Shown: positions 35,855 through 46,020, numbered from the stretch's first letter. The stretch is 64,000 nucleotides of DNA from Rhodocaloribacter litoris (GCF_011682235.2 NZ_CP076718.1:911285-975284); one strand, 5' to 3'. The notes: a model not told the origin generated them from the letters alone. Numbers and translations are program-made.

Positions 35855-36994
35855 ATGTCCCACGCGATGAACATACGTCCGCACCCGTTCCCCTTCGTCC
35901 TGGCCGGTATCCTGCTGCTCGCCTCGTGCGACAGCAGCCCTTCGACGTCCGAGCCGCCGCCGGACGCAACGTTCGATCGTTCGGCCATGCTCGAAAACTA
36001 CGGCCGGACCATCATCCTTCCCGCCTACGAGACCCTGAAGCAGGCCGTGGACGCGCTGCAGGCCGCGGCGACGACCTTCGCCGGCAACCCGACGGCGTCC
36101 AACCTTGCGGCGCTCCGGGAACGCCTGAAGGCCGCACGCCTGGCCTGGCAGGACGCCGCCCTGTTCCAGTTCGGTCCCGCCGAATCCGTAACGCTCCGCG
36201 CCACGCTGAACACCTACCCGGCCGACGAAGCGAAGATCGAGGCCAACATCGCTTCGGGCAACTACGTCCTGGGCACGATCGACAACCGGGCGGCGGTAGG
36301 GTTTCCGGCCCTGGCCTACCTCCTCTACGGCCCCGGCTCCACGGATGAGGAGATCCTGGCGGCGTACACGAACGACGCACAGGCCTCCGGCCGGATGACC
36401 TACCTGCAGGACAACGTCACCTTCATCAAGGCGGCCACCGACGCCACCTTCGAGGCATGGCACGCCGACGGCGGCAACTACATCGGCACGTTTCTGAGCC
36501 CGGAGAAGGCCGGCACGGACGTGGGCAGCGCGCTGGGCATGCTGGTCAACGCGTTCATCCTCCACTACGAACGCTTCATCCGGGACGGCAAGATCGGCAT
36601 CCCGGCCGGCGTCCGCAGCGCCGGCGTGCCCCGCCCCGGATCGACCGAAGCCTTCTACGGAGGCTACTCGGCCGAACTGGCCGTGGCCGGCGTACGGGCA
36701 ACCCGGCGGCTCTTCCTGGGCAACAGCCGGAGCGGCGCCGAAGGCCCGGGCCTGGACGATAACCTGCGCTTTCTGGGCGCGGAGACGCTGGCCGACCAGA
36801 TCACGACCGAACTGGACGAGGCCATCGCCGCCCTGGAAGCCCTGCAAGACCCCCTCTCCACCCAGATCGAGTCCGACCTCGAGCCGGTCCTCACCGCCTT
36901 CACCGAGCTGCAGGACGTCGTCGTGTTGCTGAAGGCGGACATGACCTCCGTGCTCGGCATCACCATCACCTTCCAGGACAACGACGGCGATTAG
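35855..36994 (+). CDS. Imelysin-like lipoprotein with degenerate metal motif
   Basis: About 379 aa, a lipoprotein (LLLASC lipobox) with the imelysin (peptidase M75 / insulin-cleaving protein) fold, helical throughout. ATG starts at 35855 and 35867 are both possible, and a TTG lies at 35849. The hallmark GxHxxE motif of imelysins aligns with GFPALA (residues 149-154) here: His is replaced by Pro and Glu by Ala. YLLYGPG follows, as in true family members (FLLWG). So the protein probably binds a ligand other than by this motif. Second gene of the operon. Confidence 0.85.
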   Translation: MSHAMNIRPHPFPFVLAGILLLASCDSSPSTSEPPPDATFDRSAMLENYGRTIILPAYETLKQAVDALQAAATTFAGNPTASNLAALRERLKAARLAWQDAALFQFGPAESVTLRATLNTYPADEAKIEANIASGNYVLGTIDNRAAVGFPALAYLLYGPGSTDEEILAAYTNDAQASGRMTYLQDNVTFIKAATDATFEAWHADGGNYIGTFLSPEKAGTDVGSALGMLVNAFILHYERFIRDGKIGIPAGVRSAGVPRPGSTEAFYGGYSAELAVAGVRATRRLFLGNSRSGAEGPGLDDNLRFLGAETLADQITTELDEAIAALEALQDPLSTQIESDLEPVLTAFTELQDVVVLLKADMTSVLGITITFQDNDGD

Positions 36995-37006
36995 GAGGTC
37001 GTACGC

Positions 37007-38404
37007 ATGCGAAAGTACGTCACCGCGCAAACGTCCATCGCACCGCTCGCCGTCTTCCGGGTGCTCTTCGGCTTCATCATGACGGTGAGCATCCTCCGCT
37101 TCGCCCTGAAAGGCTGGATCCACGCGCTCTACGTCAAACCCACGTACTACTTCACGTTTTACGGGTTCGACTGGGTCCGGCCGCTCGGGGAAGCCGGAAT
37201 GTATGCCCTCTTCCTGCTGATGGGCCTGGCCGCCCTGGGGATCATGCTGGGCTGGCACTACCGGCTCGCCGCCGTCCTCTTCTTCCTCTCCTTCACCTAC
37301 GTCGAGCTCATCGACAAGACGAACTACCTGAACCACTATTATTTCGTCAGTATCGTCAGCTTCCTGCTCATCTGGGTGCCGGCCCACCGCGCCTTTTCGC
37401 TGGACGTCCGGCGCCGGCCTTCGTTGCGGGTCGATACCGTGCCCGCCTGGACAACGGGCATCTTCAAGCTGCAACTCGGGCTGGTCTATGTGTATGCCGG
37501 GCTGGCCAAGCTCAACCCCGACTGGCTCTTCGAAGCCCTGCCCCTGCGCCTCTGGCTGCCCGCCCACGCCCACCTGCCCCTGATCGGCCCCCTGCTCGAC
37601 GAACCCCTGACCGCCTACGTGTTCAGCTGGGCCGGCGCCCTGTATGACCTCACCATCGTCTTCTTCCTGCTGTGGAAGCGGACGCGCCTTGCGGCTTACC
37701 TGGCCGTCCTCGCCTTCCATCTGACGACGGCCCTCCTGTTCCAGATCGGGATGTTCCCCTACATCATGATCCTGTGCACGCTCATCTTCTTCCCGGCCTC
37801 GTTCCACGAGCGGCTCATCGCGGGGGGAAAAACGATCTGGCGCTTCATGACCCGCCGCCGTGCGGGCGTGCTGGTGCGCGGCGCGGCGGACCGGGCTCCT
37901 GTGTCCTTTCGCCCCGGGCGGCGTGCGTCCCTCGCCCTGGCGGTCCTGCTGGGCCTGCACTTCGCCCTCCAGATCCTGATCCCCCTGCGGTCGATCCTCT
38001 ACCCCGGTCACCTCTTCTGGACCGAGGAAGGCTACCGCTTCTCCTGGCGTGTGATGCTCATGGAAAAGGCCGGGTACACCGTCTTCCGCGTCCACGATCC
38101 CGCTACCGGCAGGCGATGGGAGGTGCCGAACTGGGCCTACCTGACCCCCTACCAGGAAAAGATGATGTCCACGCAACCGGACATGATCCTGCAGTTCGCC
38201 CACTTCCTGGAGGAGGAATACCGGCGGCAGGGCATCGAGGACGTCGAGATCACCGTCGAAGCCCACGTCACCCTCAACGGCCGCAAGAGTCGCCTGATGA
38301 TCGACCCGGGCGTCGATCTGACCGAGGTGAAGCGGGACCTTCGCCCCAAAACGTGGATCCTGCCCTTCACCGGTCGTGAAGAAAGCTGGCTGACACACCG
38401 CTGA
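37007..38404 (+). CDS. HTTM / vitamin-K-dependent gamma-carboxylase-like membrane protein
   Basis: A 465-aa membrane protein with several TM segments and a soluble C-terminal domain (from about residue 340). It resembles the HTTM family, related to vitamin-K-dependent gamma-glutamyl carboxylase. The segment IDKTNYLNHYYFVSI (Lys104) matches the region containing the catalytic lysine of VKGC as I recall it. It has a strong AGGAGGT binding site about 8 nt before the ATG. Third gene of the operon, 2 bp before the receptor gene. Its substrate is unknown; a modifying role on the neighbouring lipoproteins or receptor is a guess. Confidence 0.85.
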   Translation: MRKYVTAQTSIAPLAVFRVLFGFIMTVSILRFALKGWIHALYVKPTYYFTFYGFDWVRPLGEAGMYALFLLMGLAALGIMLGWHYRLAAVLFFLSFTYVELIDKTNYLNHYYFVSIVSFLLIWVPAHRAFSLDVRRRPSLRVDTVPAWTTGIFKLQLGLVYVYAGLAKLNPDWLFEALPLRLWLPAHAHLPLIGPLLDEPLTAYVFSWAGALYDLTIVFFLLWKRTRLAAYLAVLAFHLTTALLFQIGMFPYIMILCTLIFFPASFHERLIAGGKTIWRFMTRRRAGVLVRGAADRAPVSFRPGRRASLALAVLLGLHFALQILIPLRSILYPGHLFWTEEGYRFSWRVMLMEKAGYTVFRVHDPATGRRWEVPNWAYLTPYQEKMMSTQPDMILQFAHFLEEEYRRQGIEDVEITVEAHVTLNGRKSRLMIDPGVDLTEVKRDLRPKTWILPFTGREESWLTHR

Positions 38405-38406
38405 CG

Positions 38407-40905
38407 ATGAAGCACCTGTTTCTACTCGGCGCAGGGATGGTTTGCCTGGCGGCGCTCGTCGCTCCGGCCGCCGCGCAGCCCTTCTCCGTCTCCGGCCGCG
38501 TCGTCGACGAGCACGGGGCCCCCGTGGTGGGCGCCACGGTCTTTGTCACGAAGGCCCTCCCGGACACGCCCGGCGGGGCGCACCGCATCGTCGCCACGAC
38601 CGCCGCCTTCGACGTCACCGGGCCGGACGGTACCTACGCCATCGGGAACGTGAACCCCGGCCGCTACGCCGTCGTCGCCTACCTCACCGGCAAGCGCATT
38701 GCCACGCAGCACGTGACCGTCGCCGACCACCCCGTGCGGGCCGACTTCACGTTGTCCCTCCTGGAGACCGAGCTCGGTGAGATCACGGTCCGCGAGCCGG
38801 CGGAAGCCTCCTTCGCCCTGACGCGGCTGCGGCCGGTGGACGTCGAGGGCGTCGCCCTCTACGAAGCCAAAAAGAGCGAGGTGGTGGTGATCGACGAGCT
38901 GACGGCCAACCTGGCGACGAACAACAGCCGGCAGATCTACGGCCGCGTGGCCGGGCTCAACATCTGGGAAAGCGACGGCGCCGGGTTGCAACTGGGCCTG
39001 GGCGGCCGGGGCCTCAGCCCCAACCGTAATGCCAACTTCAACACCCGCCAGAACGGCTACGACATCGCCGCCGACGCCCTCGGCTACCCGGAAAGCTACT
39101 ATACCCCGCCCACCGAGGCGCTCTCCCGCATCGAGATCGTCCGGGGGGCCGCCTCGTTGCAGTACGGCACCCAGTTCGGCGGCCTGCTCAACTTCGTCTT
39201 CAAGGACGGCCCGGAGACGAAACCAGTCGAAGTCACCTCTCGCCTCTCGACCGGCTCCTTCGGACTGCTGAACACCTTCACCAGCATCGGGGGCACGGCC
39301 GGCCCCACGCGCTACTATGGCTTCTACCAGTACAAACGCAGCGACGGGTGGCGGCCGAACGCGGAACTGGACCAGCACACGGCCTACGCCGCCCTGACCT
39401 ACCGGCCCCTCCCCGCGCTGTCGATCCGGCCCGAGTACACGTACATGTACTACCTGGCACACCAGCCCGGAGGCCTCACGGACGCGCAGTTCGAAGCCAA
39501 CCCCCGCCAGTCGACCCGGGAACGAAACTGGTTCCGCGTCCACTGGAACCTGTTCGCCCTGCGGGCCGACTACCGGTTCTCGAGCCGCACCAGCCTCAAC
39601 ACCCGCTTCTTCGGGCTGCTGGCCGGCCGCGACGCCCTGGGCAACCTCGGCCGCATCGACCGGCTGGACCTCGGCGGCAACCGCGACCTGCTCAAAGACG
39701 ATTACCGGAACTGGGGCAACGAAACCCGGCTGATCCACCGGTATCCCTTCCTCCACGACGTGTCGGTCCTGCTGGTCGGCACCCGGATCTACCGGGGCTT
39801 CACCCACCGCCGGCAGGGTGAGGGCCCGGACGGGCGCGCCCCCGACTTCACCTACCTGAACCCCGACAACCTGGAAGGCTCCGACTTCGACCTCCCGAGC
39901 CGCAACGTCTCCGTCTTTGCCGAAAACATCTTCAACGTCACGCCCCGCCTCAGTGTGACCCCCGGCATCCGGTTCGAATACATCCGGACGCAGGCGGACG
40001 GCTACTACCGCAACACCGTCCGCGACCTGGCCGGCAACGTGCTCCTGGACGAGCGTATCGAAGAACGGCGGTCGCACACCCGCTCTTTCGTCTTTTTCGG
40101 GATCGGGCTGAGTTACAAGCCCGCCAGCGCCCTGGAGGTCTACGCCAACTTTTCCCAGAACTACCGGGCCATCAACTTCAACGACATCCGCGTCAACGTG
40201 GGCAGCCTCGAAGTGGACCCGGACATCCGGGACGAGCACGGGTTCAACCTGGATCTGGGCCTTCGCGGCACCCACGGCCGGGTGTTCACCTACGACGTAA
40301 GCCTGTTCCACCTGTTCTACCGGGATCGGATCGGTACCGTACTCCGGACCGCCCCCAACCCGCAGTTCAACAACCTGGTGGACCGCACCTTCCGGTTCCG
40401 CACCAACATCGCCGACGCCCGGATCTACGGCATCGAATCGTTCGCCGAACTGGACCTCTACAAGGTGCTGGCAGGCAGCAACAGCCCCACCCGGCTGTCG
40501 GTGTTCTCGAACCTCGCGCTGATCTCCGCGAAATACGCCCGGTCCCGGGAAAACGGCATTGCGGGAAACGACGTCGAGCTCGTACCGCCGATCAACCTGA
40601 AAACCGGGCTCACGTTCAGCACGGGACCGCTGGCCGTCGCCTACCAGTTCTCCTATGTGGGAAAACATTTCTCGGATGCCTCCAATGCGCTGCGGACGCC
40701 GACGGCCATCGAGGGGATCATTCCGGCCTATCACGTGATGGACCTCTCGGCGGCCTACACGTTCGGCCGCTACCGGCTCGAGGCCGGGGTCAACAACCTG
40801 ACCGACCACCACTACTTCACCCGCCGCGCGACCGGCTATCCCGGCCCGGGCATCATCCCGGCGGAAGGGCGCAGCCTGTATCTGACCCTGGGCCTGACCC
40901 TGTAG
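38407..40905 (+). CDS. TonB-dependent outer membrane receptor
   Basis: An 832-aa receptor. After a signal peptide (to about residue 23) comes a carboxypeptidase-regulatory-like domain (VSGRVVDEHGAPVVGATVFV), then the plug domain (SRQIYGRVAGLNIWESDGAGLQLGLGGRGLSP, IEIVRGAASLQYGTQFGGLLNFVFKDG) and the beta-barrel, ending in SLYLTLGLTL with an aromatic/hydrophobic end. It resembles FecA-type siderophore receptors. Its start lies 2 bp after the HTTM stop, so translation is coupled. It is the last gene of the operon, and followed by a hairpin. Substrate likely a ferric or copper complex, by context only. Confidence 0.92.
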   Translation: MKHLFLLGAGMVCLAALVAPAAAQPFSVSGRVVDEHGAPVVGATVFVTKALPDTPGGAHRIVATTAAFDVTGPDGTYAIGNVNPGRYAVVAYLTGKRIATQHVTVADHPVRADFTLSLLETELGEITVREPAEASFALTRLRPVDVEGVALYEAKKSEVVVIDELTANLATNNSRQIYGRVAGLNIWESDGAGLQLGLGGRGLSPNRNANFNTRQNGYDIAADALGYPESYYTPPTEALSRIEIVRGAASLQYGTQFGGLLNFVFKDGPETKPVEVTSRLSTGSFGLLNTFTSIGGTAGPTRYYGFYQYKRSDGWRPNAELDQHTAYAALTYRPLPALSIRPEYTYMYYLAHQPGGLTDAQFEANPRQSTRERNWFRVHWNLFALRADYRFSSRTSLNTRFFGLLAGRDALGNLGRIDRLDLGGNRDLLKDDYRNWGNETRLIHRYPFLHDVSVLLVGTRIYRGFTHRRQGEGPDGRAPDFTYLNPDNLEGSDFDLPSRNVSVFAENIFNVTPRLSVTPGIRFEYIRTQADGYYRNTVRDLAGNVLLDERIEERRSHTRSFVFFGIGLSYKPASALEVYANFSQNYRAINFNDIRVNVGSLEVDPDIRDEHGFNLDLGLRGTHGRVFTYDVSLFHLFYRDRIGTVLRTAPNPQFNNLVDRTFRFRTNIADARIYGIESFAELDLYKVLAGSNSPTRLSVFSNLALISAKYARSRENGIAGNDVELVPPINLKTGLTFSTGPLAVAYQFSYVGKHFSDASNALRTPTAIEGIIPAYHVMDLSAAYTFGRYRLEAGVNNLTDHHYFTRRATGYPGPGIIPAEGRSLYLTLGLTL

Positions 40906-40952
40906 ACACGCGGCCGGGCCGGACGCCCCTGGAATCGCCGCTGCCGGAAACG

Positions 40953-40989
40953 ACGAGGGCCTTCCCCCGGACAGGAGGAAGGCCCTCGT
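40953..40989. terminator. Terminator-like hairpin after the receptor gene
   Basis: A perfect 13-bp stem ACGAGGGCCTTCC/GGAAGGCCCTCGT with an 11-nt loop, between convergent genes (receptor and thioredoxin). No long T-run follows on either strand. Confidence 0.55.
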
Positions 40990-41051
40990 GGACCGTACTG
41001 GGATGGTTTGAGGAGTTACCTCTTCCTGTATCGTCCACGCCCGCGTTGTTC

Positions 41052-41384
41052 TTAAGCCGCCGCGGCGGGCAGGTGCTCGTCGAGCCAGCGGCGGATGGCC
41101 GGCTCGGGGAGCGCCCCTACGAACTCGCCGCGCACCTCGCCGTCGACGAACAGCTTCACGGCGGGGATGCCCCGGACGCCGTAGCGCATCGAGAGCTCGG
41201 GGTGCCGGTCGGTGTTGACCTTCACCAGGCGCCACTTTCCTTTGCTCTCGCGGGCGAGCTTTTCGAGGGTGGGTCCCAGCACGCGGCACGGCCCGCACCA
41301 CGGCGCCCAGAAATCGACCAGCACCGGCTTCTGCCGGCTCTTGTCGAGCACCTCCTTCTGGAAGAATTCAGGCAGATCGTTCAT
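41052..41384 (-). CDS. trxA: Thioredoxin
   Basis: A 110-aa thioredoxin with the redox motif WAPWCGPC, the cis-proline region GIPAVKLFVDGE and KVNTDRHPELSMRYGVRG. No signal peptide, so cytoplasmic. It is the last gene of the FtsH-baeRF-thioredoxin run on the minus strand. The window has several candidate clients but no partner thioredoxin reductase, unless the 30451-31830 flavoprotein serves a related role. Confidence 0.92.
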   Translation of the reverse strand: MNDLPEFFQKEVLDKSRQKPVLVDFWAPWCGPCRVLGPTLEKLARESKGKWRLVKVNTDRHPELSMRYGVRGIPAVKLFVDGEVRGEFVGALPEPAIRRWLDEHLPAAAA

Positions 41385-41441
41385 CTATCCCACTGGTTTG
41401 TTTGCCCTTACCTCTGAATCTCGGCGTCGCGGTACGTGGCC

Positions 41442-42602
41442 TTACCAGCGCCGGAGCCCGGCGATGCCGCCCATCTCTTCGGTGAGCAGGCGCTCGGCCT
41501 CGCCGCGGACGAACTCGAGGCGGCTGCCGTGGCGAAGGGCCAGCCCGGGCAACACCTCGTCGAGGCGGACGTGCTCCGGCGCGGTACCGGCGGCGCAGGT
41601 GCGCACGGCCGTCGCCTCGTCGGAAACGACCAGCCCCGTCTCCGAGCAACGATAGACCGTCTCGAAGAGCACCCGGGGCGACCACGGCACGACCACCGTC
41701 TGAAGCCGTCCTTCCTGGAGGGCCGGCAGCACGTTGCCCAGCCCCCACACCCCATGCTCCCGGATGCGCCCCAGCAGCGCCATCTCGCCGGCCCGCTCGG
41801 CTTCCTCGACGGCGTCTTCGATATGCGCGAGCACCTGCGCCGGCGCGGCATCGGGGTAGGGCAATCCGGCGAGACGGGCCACCACCTTTTCCCGGACGGC
41901 CTTCGGCAGCACCTCCTCGAAGGCGACGCGCCGCTCCTCGGGGCCACACAGGATCAGCCGCTCTGCCCCCCGCGCCGCCATCGCTTTCTCCAGCAGCCCG
42001 GCGGCGTCCTTGTAGAAACGGTGCACCCATGCCTCGACGCGGTCCTCATAGAGGTCGTGCCCCGTCCCCACGGCCGGGACGGCGGGCGAACCGGCGGCCG
42101 GCTCGGTCAGCCTGCGCCATGCGGTGGTGTCCACGGCCAGGAAGGCCTCCTTCACCTCTTCGATCTCGCCCATATGGACGTCGAAGTACCGCCAGCGCGC
42201 GCGGTCCATGTAGACGACGGCATAGCGCTCGTACTCGTCGCGTGCGAGCAACAGCGGGGCCACGTAGGGCACGCCCCACCGCGCGACGACGCGCTCCATC
42301 TCTGAGACGAGCGGCAGGTCCACCTGCAGGTAGTGCGTCTCGAAAAACACCCCGGGGTCCTCCGTGGCGAAGAGCACCAGGGTGCGGCCGTGCCGGTGCG
42401 GCGGGTCGACCTGGAAGCGGGCGACCACCTCGTCGATCAGCGCCCGCGGCACACCGGCCGCCTTCATCGCATTCTCGGCACGGATACGGTAGCCTTCTGC
42501 CAGGTTGTCGGCGTGCGCCGGGTTCACGTCCAGATAGAGCGAAAGCACCGGCGCATCCAGCGTTTCCAGTTGTGCGGCGAGGATATCGATCCCATGTTTC
42601 AT
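41442..42602 (-). CDS. baeRF-family (eRF1-like) protein
   Basis: A 386-aa protein with the pattern of bacterial archaeo-eukaryotic release-factor-like proteins (baeRF/VLRF1): APVLSLYLDVNPAHADN near the N-terminus, an internal RNase-H-like region (YAVVYMDRARWRYFDVHMGEIEEVKE), and a C-terminal L7Ae-like part (LQTVVVPWSPRVLFETVYRCSETGLVVSDEA). It lacks an obvious GGQ motif in this reading. A near-perfect GGAGGTGAT binding site precedes the ATG. Located between FtsH and thioredoxin, which suggests a link to protein quality control. Ribosome-rescue function is inferred from family relatives. Confidence 0.72.
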   Translation of the reverse strand: MKHGIDILAAQLETLDAPVLSLYLDVNPAHADNLAEGYRIRAENAMKAAGVPRALIDEVVARFQVDPPHRHGRTLVLFATEDPGVFFETHYLQVDLPLVSEMERVVARWGVPYVAPLLLARDEYERYAVVYMDRARWRYFDVHMGEIEEVKEAFLAVDTTAWRRLTEPAAGSPAVPAVGTGHDLYEDRVEAWVHRFYKDAAGLLEKAMAARGAERLILCGPEERRVAFEEVLPKAVREKVVARLAGLPYPDAAPAQVLAHIEDAVEEAERAGEMALLGRIREHGVWGLGNVLPALQEGRLQTVVVPWSPRVLFETVYRCSETGLVVSDEATAVRTCAAGTAPEHVRLDEVLPGLALRHGSRLEFVRGEAERLLTEEMGGIAGLRRW

Positions 42603-42650
42603 ACCATCACCTCCCCGTCGTCATCAAGGGTTGATCGGCGTCGAAGGAAC

Positions 42651-44594
42651 TCATGTGTCTGTGACCTTCTGTGCCACGTGATCCGTCGACGCGGCTTCGG
42701 GTTTCGGTCCCAGGAGGGCCCGGATCTCGTCGGCATCCAGGACCTCTTTTTCGAGGAGCGCCGTCGCCATTTTGTCGAGCAGGTCGCGTTTCTCCTGCAG
42801 GAGCGCCTTCGTCTCCTCGTAGCAGGTGCGGATGATGTGGAGCACTTCCTCGTCGATCAACTGCTCGATGCGCTCGGATCGGCGCTCGGTTTGCGGCCCC
42901 TGCCCCAGGAAGCCGGGACCGGCGTTCTGCACGAGGGACAGGTTGGGCAGCTTCTCACTCATGCCGTAGACCGTGACCATGTGGCGGGCCAGTTGCGAGA
43001 CGCGCTCCAGGTCGTTCGAGGCGCCGGTGGACACCTCACCGAAGACGATCTCTTCGGCGGCCCGCCCCCCGAGCAGCCCCTTGATCTTGCCCAGCAGCTC
43101 GGAGCGGCGCATCAGGTAGCGGTCCTCCAGCGGCATCTGGAGCGTGTAGCCGAGCGCCCCGAGCCCGCGCGGGACGATGGACACCTTCTGCACCTCGTCG
43201 GCGCCGGGGGTGAAGTACCCCACGATGGCGTGGCCGCTCTCGTGGTAGGCCACGATCTTCCGCTCCTCCTCGTTGATCAGGCGGTTCTTCTTCTCCAACC
43301 CGGCCACCACGCGCTCGATGGCCTCCTCGAACTCGCGCATGGAGATCCGCTCCTTGCCCTTGCGGGCCGCCAGCAGCGCCGCCTCGTTACACACGTTGGC
43401 GATGTCCGCCCCCACGAAGCCGGGCGTCCGGGCGGCGAGCCGGCGCAGGTCCACGCTCTCGTCGAGCTGCAGGCGGCGGGTGTGAACGCGGAAGATGGCC
43501 TCGCGCCCGTTCATGTCGGGCCGGTCGACGAGCACCTGCCGGTCGAAGCGGCCGGGGCGCAGCAGGGCCGGGTCGAGCACCTCGGGGCGGTTCGTGGCAC
43601 CCATGATGATGACGCCCTCGGTGCCCTCGAAGCCGTCCATCTCGGTCAGGAGCTGGTTGAGCGTGTTCTCCCGCTCGTCGTGCCCGCCGACGACGGCCAC
43701 CTGCGCCCGGCTCTTGCCGATGGCGTCGATCTCGTCGATGAAGATGATACACGGGGCCTTCTCCTTGGCCTGCCGGAACAGGTCGCGCACGCGGGCCGCC
43801 CCCACGCCGACGAACATCTCGACGAAGTCGGAGCCGGAGAGGGAGAAGAAGGGCACGCCGGCCTCGCCGGCCACGGCCCGCGCCAGCAGCGTCTTGCCGG
43901 TGCCGGGCGGCCCCACCAGCAGCACCCCCTTGGGCAGGCGCGCCCCCAGCCGGGTGTACTTCTGCGGGTTTTTCAGGAAGGCGACGATCTCACGCACCTC
44001 CTCCACGGCCTCGTCCACCCCGGCCACGTCCCTGAACGTCACCTGGTGCTTCGGATCCTCGGCCACGATCCGGGCCTTCGAGCGGCCCACGTTCAGGATG
44101 CTGTTCTGCGCGGCGCTCATCCGGCGGAAGATCAACCCCCAGAGGCCCATCAGGATCAGGAAGGGCAGGATCCAGTTGAGGAAGAAGTTGCGGAAGAAGT
44201 TGGACTCGATGCGCCCGCTCACGTCCACCCCGGCCGCTTCGAGGTCGGCGAGCAGGGCCGGGTCCTCCAGGTCGGGCAGGCGGGTGACGGTGAACTGCCG
44301 GGCCATCTGCCGCTCGATGCGGTCGAGGCGGAGCCGCCAGGGCGCCGTGGGCCCCAGCGAGATGGTGGTGTCGGTGCCGGCGTCGGAGGCGGTCGTGTCC
44401 CGGAAGACCCCGACGATCCGCTCGGGCAGGATCACCACGCGCTCGACCTCGCCCGCCCGCACCTTCTCCCGAAAGGTGGTGTATGAGATCTCACGCGGCC
44501 CCTCCAGGCCGGAGAAGAACCAGTACTGCAGGGCCAGCAGGCCCAGCAACACGAACAGGTAGTACCAGAGTGAAAATTTGACAGGCTTTTCCAT
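42651..44594 (-). CDS. ftsH: ATP-dependent zinc metalloprotease FtsH
   Basis: A 647-aa membrane-bound AAA+ protease. It has two TM segments (near residues 8-27 and 135-155) around a periplasmic region, then Walker A GPPGTGKT, Walker B IIFIDEID, the second region of homology ([22 protein letters not shown]) and the zinc motif HESGH with downstream metal ligand in [10 protein letters not shown]. The start MEKPVKFSL (44594) is used; the frame from 44678 is not FtsH-like. It degrades misfolded membrane and regulatory proteins. It precedes baeRF on the same strand. Confidence 0.96.
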   Translation of the reverse strand: MEKPVKFSLWYYLFVLLGLLALQYWFFSGLEGPREISYTTFREKVRAGEVERVVILPERIVGVFRDTTASDAGTDTTISLGPTAPWRLRLDRIERQMARQFTVTRLPDLEDPALLADLEAAGVDVSGRIESNFFRNFFLNWILPFLILMGLWGLIFRRMSAAQNSILNVGRSKARIVAEDPKHQVTFRDVAGVDEAVEEVREIVAFLKNPQKYTRLGARLPKGVLLVGPPGTGKTLLARAVAGEAGVPFFSLSGSDFVEMFVGVGAARVRDLFRQAKEKAPCIIFIDEIDAIGKSRAQVAVVGGHDERENTLNQLLTEMDGFEGTEGVIIMGATNRPEVLDPALLRPGRFDRQVLVDRPDMNGREAIFRVHTRRLQLDESVDLRRLAARTPGFVGADIANVCNEAALLAARKGKERISMREFEEAIERVVAGLEKKNRLINEEERKIVAYHESGHAIVGYFTPGADEVQKVSIVPRGLGALGYTLQMPLEDRYLMRRSELLGKIKGLLGGRAAEEIVFGEVSTGASNDLERVSQLARHMVTVYGMSEKLPNLSLVQNAGPGFLGQGPQTERRSERIEQLIDEEVLHIIRTCYEETKALLQEKRDLLDKMATALLEKEVLDADEIRALLGPKPEAASTDHVAQKVTDT

Positions 44595-44764
44595 GCGACG
44601 TCCCGGGTTGATGACCGGACCGTGCCGCCTCAAGCCCCGTTCCGACGCGGCCGGTCCTGCCAGTCCTGGCAGAAGCAACCCGGAACGCGTCCGTCATCCC
44701 TGGGACAACGTGGCGGCCCGTGGTCGCCCTGTCAGTCCCCGGCCTGACGGAGGGGCGACCCTGC

Positions 44765-45883
44765 TCACCGGTAGGCTTCGAGCGTCACCGGCACGATCAC
44801 CTCGTCGCCGTCGCGAAGGAGGGTGAGGTTGACCACCTCGCCGGGGTTGCGGCGCTCGAGCGCCAGGATGACGTCGTTGGCCGAACGGACGGGCTGCCCG
44901 TCGACGGCGACGACGATGTCGCCCAGGCGGAGGTAGCCGAAGCGGTCGCGCATGGTGGGGCGGATGCCGGCCCGGGCCGCCGCGCTGCGGGGCTCGACGT
45001 GGATGACGAGCGCCCCCTCGATGCCGAGCCGCCGCGTCACCTGGGCCGAGGCGAATTCGATCCCCAGGCTGGGCCGCCGCACCCGCCCGTAGGCGATCAA
45101 CTCGGGCACCACCCAGTTGACCACGTCCACCGGGATGGCGAAGCCGATGCCGGCGTACGCCCCCGAGGGGCTGTAGATGGCCGTGTTGACGCCGATGAGA
45201 CGACCGGCCGAGTCGAGCAGCGGCCCGCCCGAGTTGCCGGGGTTGATGGCGGCATCGGTCTGGATGACGTCGCGGATGGGGATGCGGGCCACCGACTCGA
45301 TCTCGCGGCCCAGGGCGCTGATGACGCCCGTCGTGAGGCTCTGGTCAAGGCCGAAGGGGTTCCCGATGGCGAAGACGGACTGCCCCACCCGCAGGTCGGA
45401 CGAGGTGCCCACCGGAATGGGACGGAGCCGTTCGGCCGGCGCCTCGATGCGAAGCACGGCCAGGTCCTTCTCGGGCGCCGTCCCCACCAGCGAGGCCTCC
45501 CACGTTGTGCGGTCGGCCAGCGTCACGAGCGCCCGGTTGGCCCCCTGGATGACGTGAAAGTTGGTGATGATATGGCCGTCGTCGTCCCACACGAAGCCCG
45601 TGCCGGTGCCCCGGGGGATCTCGGTGACGTTCCACGAGAAGAAGTCGCGCTGCACCGTCAGCGAGGTGATGTAGACCACCGAGGGGGAGGCCTGCTCGAA
45701 GAGGGCGATGGTGGCCTTCTCCGCCTCGGTGAGGTCGGCCCGCGGCGTCACCGGGCGCGGGGCCGCCTGCTGCGCGGCCTGCCGGGTGGCCGACTGCCAG
45801 GCCACCCCGCCCACGAAGCCGAGGACACCGATCAACAGGGCCACCACCAGGTGCCCCACGCGTACCGTGATCTGTCGATTCAT
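44765..45883 (-). CDS. HtrA/DegP-type serine protease
   Basis: A 372-aa trypsin-like protease of the Do/HtrA family, anchored by an N-terminal signal/TM segment (about 10-32). The catalytic triad is His in ITNFHVIQG, Asp in EKDLAVLRI and Ser in GNSGGPLLD. One PDZ domain follows (LRLGDIVVAVDGQPVRSANDVILALE). GGAG lies about 8 nt before the ATG at 45883. It acts in periplasmic protein quality control. It points away from the hydroxyproline operon, sharing the 197-bp intergenic region with it. Confidence 0.94.
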   Translation of the reverse strand: MNRQITVRVGHLVVALLIGVLGFVGGVAWQSATRQAAQQAAPRPVTPRADLTEAEKATIALFEQASPSVVYITSLTVQRDFFSWNVTEIPRGTGTGFVWDDDGHIITNFHVIQGANRALVTLADRTTWEASLVGTAPEKDLAVLRIEAPAERLRPIPVGTSSDLRVGQSVFAIGNPFGLDQSLTTGVISALGREIESVARIPIRDVIQTDAAINPGNSGGPLLDSAGRLIGVNTAIYSPSGAYAGIGFAIPVDVVNWVVPELIAYGRVRRPSLGIEFASAQVTRRLGIEGALVIHVEPRSAAARAGIRPTMRDRFGYLRLGDIVVAVDGQPVRSANDVILALERRNPGEVVNLTLLRDGDEVIVPVTLEAYR

Positions 45884-46020
45884 GATGCTGCTCCGCTGAA
45901 TATTCCGGGTCAATATAGGGGGACAGCAGAAACAACGCAGTGATCCCCCTACCGGTTAGGCCCTTTACCCCCAATCTTCCCGAAAAAAATTCCTTTCCGC
46001 ACGCAGCTTTGACATGCAAC

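Noticed and set aside
38422-41301. Minus-strand reading frame of 959 codons
   Set aside because: It is antisense to the TonB-dependent receptor, whose motifs are clear on the plus strand.
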